From contig JBEBSD010000077.1 of the NCBI GenBank assembly GCA_040394475.1, forward strand, positions 1-30,003: a stretch of DNA of 30,003 nucleotides, written 5' to 3'. The notes under the pieces were generated by a model that worked only from the letters and a program-made list of their open reading frames with translations, searched no databases and was not told where the DNA came from. The translations under genes were made by a program, and so were the position numbers. The number at the start of each line of letters is the position of its first letter. Position 1 is the stretch's first letter. Below are positions 23,601-30,003 of this stretch, piece after piece. The stretch is from JBEBSD01 sp040394475. Lineage in GTDB: Bacteria; Bacteroidota; Bacteroidia; Cytophagales; Spirosomataceae.

Positions 23601-26600
23601 ATGTCAAAATTAATTTACAAGCAAAGGGTCATCAAGCTTATGAGACTTGGCGTGATACAGCTCTTTATGTTGGGGGTCTTTGTAAGCGTTGCCATCGCGG
23701 ATCCCACACATGGTCAGGAACTTTTAAAGAAAAAGGTATCTCTGAAGGTTAGCAATGCACCACTTCGTGCTGTTCTTCATAAAATTGAACGGCAGTCGGG
23801 GGTATCTTTTTCCTATCAGCGGGAGGTAGTTCCCTCTGCCCGGCAGGTGAGCGCAGAATTTAAAGAAGAGACGTTGAGCGCAGTGTTGGATCAGCTGCTG
23901 GAACCCTATGGAATCTCTTATGAGGCCATCTTTCCCAATCAGTTGATTTTAAAGAAGGCTGCCCCCGTTGCGAATGAGCCGGAACATCCGGCCAGTTTCG
24001 AAAACATCCAATCGTTTGAGAGAAATGTGACCGGAAGGGTGACCGATGATAAAGGCGAGGGGTTACCGGGTGTCAACGTCGTCCTCAAAGGAACACAGGT
24101 AGGAACGATTTCTGATGCCGGGGGGAAATATGCGATCACGATTCCGGATGGCGATGCCGTTCTGATATTTTCGTTCGTCGGTTACCTTAGTAAGGAACTG
24201 ACGATTGGTGCGCAGACGATGCTGGATGTCATCCTGCAGGTCGATGAAAAGGCGCTGGAAGAAGTTGTGGTGGTAGGGTACGGGACCGTCCGGAAATCGG
24301 ATCTGACCGGTTCCGTAGGGACAGTAAAGGCCGAAGTGTTGCAGGAACGGCCGGCCTCTTCGCTGAACCAGGGGCTGTCGGGCCGTATCGCCGGGGTGAA
24401 CGTTTCCTCTAATTCCGGGCGGCCGGGCGGCCGGGCCAATATCCGTATCCGGGGAGCCAGCTCAGTGAGCGTCTCCAATAATCCGCTGTATGTAATCGAT
24501 GGCGTGATCCTCAACGCGGTAGACCTGCAGAACGGCAGTACCCCGATCGATTACCTGAATCCGAATGATATTGCCTCTATCGAAGTGCTGAAAGATGCCT
24601 CTTCCACCGCGATTTACGGAGCCAGGGGAGCCAACGGGGTGATAATGGTGACAACCAAACGCGGAACATCGTCCGGCGGAGGGAAAGTAACATACGATTC
24701 AGATTTCGGACTGGGCTGGGCACCTAAATTATTGCCGGTCCTGAATTCAAGAGAATTTCTGGAAGTAGAAGAAACAATTTATGCCAACGCTGCCAAATAT
24801 GACCCGGTAGGATGGGCAACCGGGACCAAGTATACCAATCCCGCCGAAAAGCGGAACAACCCGTTGCTATTTGATACAAACGGCAATCCGCTGTATGACA
24901 CAGACTGGCAGAAAGAGGCGTTCCAGACAGCCTTCAGCCAGAACCATCAGCTCGGTTTTACCAATGGAACGGAAAAGGGCAGCTACGGGGCATTCCTCAA
25001 TTACCGGAATGAAAACGGGATTGCCTACGGATCGTGGCAGAAACGGTTTGCAGGCCGGTTCGTATTCGACAGCGAAATCAAAAGCTGGCTGACGGTGGGA
25101 GGATCTTTAGGCTATACCGACCAGAATGAAAAGCAAGTGGATCAACTCGGAGGAGGCGGGATCACCATGATGCGGCAGGTGCTCGAAGCGCTTCCCATTA
25201 TCCCGGTGCGGTATGCGGACGGCTCATGGGCCAGTAACCGCGATTATCCGGGAATGGAAGGAGGCGATAATCCGTTGCGTGTAGCGGACGACCGGTTGTA
25301 CTACCTGCGTACGCAAACCATGCTGGGGAATATGTATGCCAACATCCGCCTGGCCAAAGACCTGGAATTCCGGTCTACCATAGGAACCAATATTATCAAT
25401 CAGCGCAACGATTATTTCGCGGCAGCCGGAATGCAGTACATTTCAAACAACGGGGATGCATCGGTAAACAACAGCCGGTTTAATTCCTGGCAGTTTGAGA
25501 ACTACCTGACCTACTATAAAGAAATTGCTTCCATTCATTCCATCAACACCATGCTCGGGATCTCCTGGCAGCACGTTGACCGGTTCGATAACCTGGCGCG
25601 CTCTCAAAACTTTACGGATTCCTATTACCAGTTCAATAACCTGGGAGCAGGCGCTACCGCGCTGGCCCCTACTTCTTCTGCAACGGCTTATGGACTGAAT
25701 TCCTACTTTGCACGGATCAATTATGCGCTGCATAACAAATATTTAGTGACCTTCACAGGCCGTATCGACGGCTCCTCTAAATTCGGAGAGGCCAATCAGT
25801 ATGCTTTTTTCCCTTCTGCCGCCGTCGCCTGGAGGGTGCATGAGGAATCGTTCATGCAAGCTGTTCCGGCCATTTCAAACCTGAAGATCAGGGCGAGTTA
25901 CGGCGCGACCGGCAACTCTGAAATCCCGGCATACCGTGCATTGGCGGGCATGGCCAACTACGACGTGATTTTTGACGGAGTCCGGAACATCGGTGTCGGA
26001 GTCGGGCGTATGTCGAACTCCAACCTGCAATGGGAGAAAACGCAGCAGGTCGATTTGGGAATAGAGCTCGGATTGTTCTCCAACCGGATCAACCTGGAGG
26101 TGGATCTCTACCGCAGAAAGGTGAACGATATGCTGCTGGACGCTCCCTTGCCCTTGAGCAGTGGCTACAGCAGTATCTTTACCAATGTCGGCAGCATGGA
26201 AAACAAGGGCCTGGAATTTGCGATCAACACGGTCAATCTGAAGCTGCCTGATTTCTCATGGAATACGACCTTTAATTTCTCCTTCAATAAGAATAACGTG
26301 CTGGCGCTGTCAGGCGGCAGCGATATATTTTCCGGCGCTACGGTTATCCGGGTGGGAGAACCCGTGGGGTCCTTCTTCGGAAGGGTACATTTAGGGACCT
26401 GGTCGACCAGTGAAGTGGAAGAAGCCAAAAAATACAACATGCTGCCCGGAGACGTGAAATACCTCGATCTGAATAATGACGGGGCAATCAATGATAACGA
26501 CAGGACTATTATCGGAAAAGGGATCCCCGACGGCTTCGGGACCTTCCTCAATACGATCCAGTATAAATCCTGGTCGTTGACCGTCGATCTGCAGTACATG

Positions 26601-27023
26601 TACGGAAATGATGTCCTGGACCGCAGTATTCACTCGGCCGAAGACAGACAAGGAATTGCCAATAGCTATAAAACCGTCCTGAACGCCTGGACCGAATCCA
26701 ACCAGAATACGCCGGTAGCCCAGATACGCCCGATTAATGCCTACTATACGACTAACAATGACAGTCATAAGATTACGGACGGGTCGTTTATCAGAGGGCG
26801 TAATTTATTGCTGGCCTATACCTTCCCGTCGGCAGTGGTGTCACGGATCAAACTGGACCGTCTGCGGGTATTTGCCTCGCTTCAGAATTTTTTCTTAGCC
26901 ACCAAATATGCAGGATATGATCCGGAGGTATCGAATTCGGGTTCGCCGTTTGACCAGGGATTCGGTTTGTACGATTATCCCAAACCGCGGGTGTTTATGT
27001 TTGGGATTAATGTCGGGTTGTAG
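23601..27023 (+). CDS. SusC/RagA-family TonB-linked outer membrane transporter with STN domain
   Basis: A protein of 1140 residues. Start at ATG 23601 (MSKLIYKQRV); a TTG at 23571 is less likely. A signal peptide (1-38) is followed by an STN signalling domain (about 45-118, VSLKVSNAPLRAVLHKIERQ to NQLILKK). Next is a carboxypeptidase-regulatory-like domain (about 142-215, VTGRVTDDKGEGLPGVNVVL), then the EVVVVGYGT junction and the plug with IEVLKDASSTAIYGARGANG (SusC signature). The beta-barrel ends in KPRVFMFGINVGL, with hydrophobic and aromatic strands. It imports a glycan or other large ligand, energised by TonB, together with SusD. The STN domain marks it as a signalling transporter that talks to the upstream FecR. 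Ligand unknown. Confidence 0.96.
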   Translation: MSKLIYKQRVIKLMRLGVIQLFMLGVFVSVAIADPTHGQELLKKKVSLKVSNAPLRAVLHKIERQSGVSFSYQREVVPSARQVSAEFKEETLSAVLDQLLEPYGISYEAIFPNQLILKKAAPVANEPEHPASFENIQSFERNVTGRVTDDKGEGLPGVNVVLKGTQVGTISDAGGKYAITIPDGDAVLIFSFVGYLSKELTIGAQTMLDVILQVDEKALEEVVVVGYGTVRKSDLTGSVGTVKAEVLQERPASSLNQGLSGRIAGVNVSSNSGRPGGRANIRIRGASSVSVSNNPLYVIDGVILNAVDLQNGSTPIDYLNPNDIASIEVLKDASSTAIYGARGANGVIMVTTKRGTSSGGGKVTYDSDFGLGWAPKLLPVLNSREFLEVEETIYANAAKYDPVGWATGTKYTNPAEKRNNPLLFDTNGNPLYDTDWQKEAFQTAFSQNHQLGFTNGTEKGSYGAFLNYRNENGIAYGSWQKRFAGRFVFDSEIKSWLTVGGSLGYTDQNEKQVDQLGGGGITMMRQVLEALPIIPVRYADGSWASNRDYPGMEGGDNPLRVADDRLYYLRTQTMLGNMYANIRLAKDLEFRSTIGTNIINQRNDYFAAAGMQYISNNGDASVNNSRFNSWQFENYLTYYKEIASIHSINTMLGISWQHVDRFDNLARSQNFTDSYYQFNNLGAGATALAPTSSATAYGLNSYFARINYALHNKYLVTFTGRIDGSSKFGEANQYAFFPSAAVAWRVHEESFMQAVPAISNLKIRASYGATGNSEIPAYRALAGMANYDVIFDGVRNIGVGVGRMSNSNLQWEKTQQVDLGIELGLFSNRINLEVDLYRRKVNDMLLDAPLPLSSGYSSIFTNVGSMENKGLEFAINTVNLKLPDFSWNTTFNFSFNKNNVLALSGGSDIFSGATVIRVGEPVGSFFGRVHLGTWSTSEVEEAKKYNMLPGDVKYLDLNNDGAINDNDRTIIGKGIPDGFGTFLNTIQYKSWSLTVDLQYMYGNDVLDRSIHSAEDRQGIANSYKTVLNAWTESNQNTPVAQIRPINAYYTTNNDSHKITDGSFIRGRNLLLAYTFPSAVVSRIKLDRLRVFASLQNFFLATKYAGYDPEVSNSGSPFDQGFGLYDYPKPRVFMFGINVGL

Positions 27024-27091
27024 GGGATAGGTGTTAGGTTATAGGTGTTAGGTCTTAGGTTATTAGGTGTTAGGTTGTAGGTGTTAGGTTG
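27021..27091. repeat. 7-bp tandem repeat tract between susC and susD
   Basis: Ten heptads based on TAGG(T)NN follow each other from 27021, alternating TAGGTGT with TAGGTTA or TAGGTTG; a single extra T at 27063 shifts the register once. The first unit starts with the susC stop codon TAG itself. The tract lies in the 150-bp gap before susD. It is telomere-like in look but is simply a heptanucleotide satellite. Confidence 0.92.
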
Positions 27092-27173
27092 GCCGGGTTG
27101 TTGGGGGGGCTTTGACCTATAAGTAGACAAGACGCTGATAGTTAATTAGTTGAATCTTTATTTAGATGAGATA

Positions 27174-28670
27174 ATGATGAAAATTGCATATAAATTACTG
27201 ATCCTTACCAGCGGGTGGCTGGCGGTGACAGGGTGTTCGGAATTCCTGAATGAGTCGGATCCGAGTAACTTCACAGTAGAAAATTACTTCACCCAGCCGG
27301 CCCATGCCGAAAGTTCGGTGAACGCTATTTATGCGAATATGCGGGATCCGCTTTCCAGCGGATTCGGCGGAGGCGCCTGGATGATGACCGAATTTGCGAC
27401 CGGTCTGGCAGGAACGGATCTGGGACAGGCCGTCAACAGTTATTTTGTAAAGGATTTGCGAAATACGTCCGACAATGGATACGGACAAACCTATTGGTCT
27501 TCGTATTATAAAGGCATTGCCAATGCCAACTTATCCATCGCCCGGATCCCGGGCATTTCTATGGACGAAGCACGGGCCAGGCAGTTGCTGGGCGAAGCGC
27601 ATTTTCTAAGGGCGTGGTATTATTTTCATTTGGTGCGGATGTTTGGTAAAATCCCGCTGGTAACCGAGCCTGTCAACCTGCAATCAGAGCAGCTGAGACC
27701 TGCCTGGGCGACTCCCGAGCAGGTGTACCAGTTGATTGTGGAAGATCTGAAAACTGCCGAAGCAGCCGGGTTGCCCACTACCGACGAATCGGGCAGAGCG
27801 AGCCTGGGAGCGGTGAAATCGCTGCTGGCTGAAGTCTACCTGACCATGGCAGGCTACCCACTTGAGAAGGGAGCGGAATACTTTAACCTTGCTGCCCAAA
27901 AGGCAGAAGAGGTAATTACTTCCAATCACTTCAAATTATTTGATACATATTATGATCTGCATAATCCTGCGAAGAAAAATGTGGAGGAGAATATTTTCAT
28001 GATCCAATATAAAACGCAGATTCTTCCGTCCAACTGGCAGGTGTCGATCATTCCCTACAACAAGAACATTTCCCAGTATTCGGATGAAACGGGAGGTATT
28101 TATGCTACGGGAGATTTTGTAGCCTCGTATGATCCGGGAGATCTGCGTGCACAGGAAAAGCAGTTTTTCTTTACTAAGTACACCCATGAAACCAATCGCA
28201 ACCAGGAGGTTGACCTGGGCGGGTACTTTATCTACAAGCTTTTTGATGAAGTGGCGCAGACAACCACCGCGAACAGTGATCTGAACTGGCCCGCGATCCG
28301 GTATGCCGACGTACTGCTCGTATACGCAGAGGCTGCCAATGAGGTCAACGGTCCAAAGGCTCAGGCTTACAACGCAGTCAACGCTGTAAGAAAACGTGCG
28401 GGACTGTCCGATCTGGCGGGGTTGTCGAAAGAGCAGCTTCGGGAGGCCGTATGGAAAGAAAGATGGCATGAACTATGCTTTGAAAACAAGACCTGGTACG
28501 ATATGGTCCGGCTGAGAAAAGCGTTTAATGTCAGGAACAAAACGTTTGAAGAATACGTAGGGCACACCTTCACCTATGGTCCTACCGTTACCGATCGGGA
28601 ATTATTATTCCCGATCCCCACTGCGGAGATCAGGAACAATACGAACCTGAAACAGAATGATGGCTATTAA
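27174..28670 (+). CDS. SusD/RagB-family nutrient-binding outer membrane lipoprotein
   Basis: A protein of 499 residues. Start at ATG 27174 or the adjacent ATG 27177. Lipoprotein signal LAVTGC, with lipidated Cys21. It has the RagB/SusD pattern: early SSVNAIYANMRDP, a TPR-like core (LLGEAHFLRAWYYFHLVRMF, LLAEVYLTMAGYPLEKGAEY), and the C-terminal block WPAIRYADVLLVYAEAANEV and AVNAVRKRAGLSDL typical of the family. It caps the SusC barrel on the cell surface and binds the substrate. It follows SusC after 150 bp of repeat DNA, and a strong terminator ends the unit. No degradative enzyme follows inside the window. Confidence 0.95.
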   Translation: MMKIAYKLLILTSGWLAVTGCSEFLNESDPSNFTVENYFTQPAHAESSVNAIYANMRDPLSSGFGGGAWMMTEFATGLAGTDLGQAVNSYFVKDLRNTSDNGYGQTYWSSYYKGIANANLSIARIPGISMDEARARQLLGEAHFLRAWYYFHLVRMFGKIPLVTEPVNLQSEQLRPAWATPEQVYQLIVEDLKTAEAAGLPTTDESGRASLGAVKSLLAEVYLTMAGYPLEKGAEYFNLAAQKAEEVITSNHFKLFDTYYDLHNPAKKNVEENIFMIQYKTQILPSNWQVSIIPYNKNISQYSDETGGIYATGDFVASYDPGDLRAQEKQFFFTKYTHETNRNQEVDLGGYFIYKLFDEVAQTTTANSDLNWPAIRYADVLLVYAEAANEVNGPKAQAYNAVNAVRKRAGLSDLAGLSKEQLREAVWKERWHELCFENKTWYDMVRLRKAFNVRNKTFEEYVGHTFTYGPTVTDRELLFPIPTAEIRNNTNLKQNDGY

Positions 28671-28697
28671 TAGTCTTCTTCGCTGTTGAATGCCATG

Positions 28698-28726
28698 CGC
28701 CCCGGAGTCATTTCCGGGGCGTTTTT
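28698..28726 (+). terminator. Rho-independent terminator after susD
   Basis: CGCCCCGGA (28698-28706) pairs perfectly with TCCGGGGCG (28713-28721), with a 6-nt loop and TTTTT directly after. It closes the sigma-FecR-SusC-SusD unit 28 bp after the susD stop. Confidence 0.92.
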
Positions 28727-28915
28727 GCTGATGGCCGCCGCTGTCCGGTGGCGTTGCAGCCTCGTGCAGCCCGTCTGCAGTTTTTACAGGAATCGTCAGG
28801 GTTTCCTCTTTTTTTGCCAGTCATTCCTGATTTACAGAATTATTTTGTTATTTTGATAAGATAAATTTTTATTATTTGAGGGCGATTGCCGCGCCCGGGT
28901 TTTGGGCACTATAGC

Positions 28916-29494
28916 ATGACAGCGGAAGTACAGTTGTGGAAGCATTTTACAGAGGGCAGCGAAACGGCGCTCGCCGAGCTTATCCGTGTGTACGGAAAGC
29001 CGCTGGCACTGTATGGGCGAAAACTGGTCCGGGACGATGCGCTGATACAGGATTGTATTCAGGAAACCTATATTCAGTTATGGCAATACCGCTCCGGCTT
29101 ACGACAGGTGGATGAAATCCGGCCTTATCTGTTCACCTGCCTGCGCCGTAAATTGATTACGGCCCTCAGGAAAGAACGGGTTTTTCTCTATTCGGACAAC
29201 GAAACGGACTTTCCCTTTCTGGCGGAGTTTTCCATTGAGGACCGATGGATTGCCAGCGAAACCGAAGCGGAACGTATCCAAACAATCAACCGGTTTTTGA
29301 ATCAACTTCCCCGCAGGCAAAAGGAAGCGGTCTACCTGAAATTTTACGAGAATATGGGGAACGATGAAATTGCTTCTGTAATGGGTATTAAGTACCAGAC
29401 CGCGAGTAATTTAATACATGAGGCCCTGACCGCTCTCCGCGAAAGGGTCCCGCTGCATCCGCTTTTACTGCTGATGTGGTGTCTCATGCGCTAG
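28916..29494 (+). CDS. Second ECF-type RNA polymerase sigma factor
   Basis: A protein of 192 residues from ATG 28916 (MTAEVQLWKHFTEGSETALA). Sigma region 2 includes QDCIQETYIQLWQYR and EIRPYLFTCLRRKLITAL. Region 4 includes LPRRQKEAVYLKFYENMGND followed by ASVMGIKYQTASNLIHEALT. It is of the same general Bacteroidota family as the first sigma but clearly diverged from it, so it is not a recent duplicate. In this family a FecR anti-sigma gene is usually next; here a RAYT transposase gene begins 55 bp downstream and the window ends inside it. Near-consensus promoter pieces (TTTG near 28852, ATTATTTG at 28871-28878) are present but poorly spaced. Confidence 0.92.
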   Translation: MTAEVQLWKHFTEGSETALAELIRVYGKPLALYGRKLVRDDALIQDCIQETYIQLWQYRSGLRQVDEIRPYLFTCLRRKLITALRKERVFLYSDNETDFPFLAEFSIEDRWIASETEAERIQTINRFLNQLPRRQKEAVYLKFYENMGNDEIASVMGIKYQTASNLIHEALTALRERVPLHPLLLLMWCLMR

Positions 29495-29524
29495 GCTTGC
29501 GGGTGGTCTATTCTATTGTAACTG

Positions 29525-29569
29525 ATGTTTTATAATCACACTATAATTATGTTTTATAATCCCACTATA
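29525..29569. repeat. Direct duplication over the RAYT start codon
   Basis: ATGTTTTATAATCACACTATA (21 bp) at 29525-29545 is repeated with one change (A to C) at 29549-29569, separated by ATT. The 24-bp offset keeps the reading frame, so there are two possible in-frame ATG starts for the transposase, at 29525 and 29549. Confidence 0.85.
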
Positions 29570-30003
29570 CACCATCGTAGGTCGATACGACTGAAAGGCT
29601 ACGATTACTCTCAGGCAGGAGCTTATTTTATCACAATATGCTGTAAAAACAGGGCATGTTTATTTGGTGACGTGGTAAATGGCGAAATGGTGTTGAATGA
29701 ATATGGATGGATTGCCTATAACGAATGGGCCAGAACACCCGAATTGCGGAAAAATGTCGCATTGGATGTTTTTGTCGTTATGCCGAACCATTTACACGGA
29801 ATCATCATCCGCCGCGGCCGGGGCGGGGAATCTCCTTCTGCCGATGCGGGCAGCGGGGGCGCATTCGATGCGCCCCTACGTACGGGCGAATCGCATTCGC
29901 CCATATCGCATTCGCCCATATCGCATTCGCCCATATCGCATTCGGCCGATGAATCGCATTCGCCCATATCGCATTCGGCCAATGAATCGCATTCGCCCAT
30001 ATC
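29549..30003 (+). CDS. REP-associated tyrosine transposase (RAYT, Y1_Tnp/IS200-like), partial
   Basis: The frame is open from ATG 29549 through the end of the window (at least 151 residues), so the 3' end is missing. The start MFYNPTIHHRRSIRLKGYDY and YFITICCKNRACLFGDVVNG are typical of the Bacteroidota RAYT family, and VMPNHLHGIII holds the HUH metal-binding pair (His-Leu-His). The catalytic tyrosine is expected beyond the window. RAYTs are single-copy relatives of IS200/IS605 TnpA that act on REP palindromes. After IIIRRGRGG the protein runs into repeats coded by hairpin-forming DNA, with SHSPI units. It lies 55 bp after the second sigma gene. ATG 29525 is an alternative start. Confidence 0.88.
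   Translation, partial: MFYNPTIHHRRSIRLKGYDYSQAGAYFITICCKNRACLFGDVVNGEMVLNEYGWIAYNEWARTPELRKNVALDVFVVMPNHLHGIIIRRGRGGESPSADAGSGGAFDAPLRTGESHSPISHSPISHSPISHSADESHSPISHSANESHSPI
29856..30003. repeat. Palindromes and 15-bp tandem units inside the RAYT gene
   Basis: Two perfect hairpins stand in tandem: GGGGCGCAT-TCG-ATGCGCCCC (29856-29876) and GGGCGAAT-CGC-ATTCGCCC (29884-29902). They are followed by repeats of TCGCATTCGCCCATA (15 bp). Three such units lie in a row from 29891; later units are interspersed with TCGGCC(G/A)ATGAA variants up to the window edge. All lengths are multiples of three, so the transposase frame stays open and reads SHSPI repeats with ADE/ANE variants. Confidence 0.92.

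Noticed and set aside
29716..30000. Minus-strand frame with MGECD repeats
   Set aside because: It is the antisense reading of the RAYT-internal 15-bp repeats; the plus-strand frame has a clear HUH transposase domain.

Overview
The window reads as chromosomal DNA of a Bacteroidota bacterium, most likely of the order Cytophagales (Spirosomaceae-like). The evidence is a SusC/SusD pair whose SusC carries an N-terminal STN domain, with its own ECF sigma factor and FecR-type anti-sigma factor; a DUF3822 protein; a PVC-type haem-binding lipoprotein beside a Tat-exported Gfo/Idh oxidoreductase; and promoters of the Bacteroidota TAnnTTTG (-7) type. The genus is inference from gene content. No rRNA, tRNA, prophage or CRISPR array was seen.

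Layout. 1-151 is intergenic repeat DNA (a duplicated 40-mer plus 7-bp tandem units). 181-2083 is a minus-strand group: DUF3822, NUDIX hydrolase, CBS-pair protein. 2185-3591 is an SF1B (RecD/Pif1-like) helicase, ending tail-to-tail with a YdeI-family protein (3596-4156). 4212-4417 is a dense mosaic of short repeats, followed by a collagen-like lipoprotein on the minus strand. 5177-10436 runs on the plus strand: polA, a FabB-like ketoacyl synthase, nagA. Then come a JmjC/cupin-like protein (10662-11549), its terminator, a REP-like repeat array (11664-11940), and a DEAD-box RNA helicase with a strong promoter and a leader of about 300 nt. A perfect 18-bp-stem bidirectional terminator (14206-14248) separates it from a minus-strand operon: Gfo/Idh/MocA oxidoreductase, PVC-type c-haem/HEAT lipoprotein, FG-GAP/VCBS protein. 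corA follows on the minus strand. From 21645 the plus strand carries ECF sigma, FecR anti-sigma, SusC with STN domain, SusD, a strong terminator, a second ECF sigma gene, and a REP-associated tyrosine transposase (RAYT) cut by the window edge.

How the parts work together. Sigma, FecR and STN-SusC form a recognisable trans-envelope signalling chain: ligand bound by SusC/SusD is sensed through the STN domain by periplasmic FecR, which releases the sigma factor to express the uptake genes. No glycoside hydrolase is present, so the substrate cannot be read from the window. The Gfo/Idh, PVC-cytochrome and VCBS operon looks like an exported oxidative unit, perhaps acting on sugars and passing electrons to a c-type haem; this is inference.

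The most unusual content is the mobile repeat biology: a RAYT gene whose own reading frame is filled with hairpin-forming palindromes and 15-bp tandem units, a separate REP-like array at 11.7-11.9 kb, and two loci of 7-bp tandem repeats.
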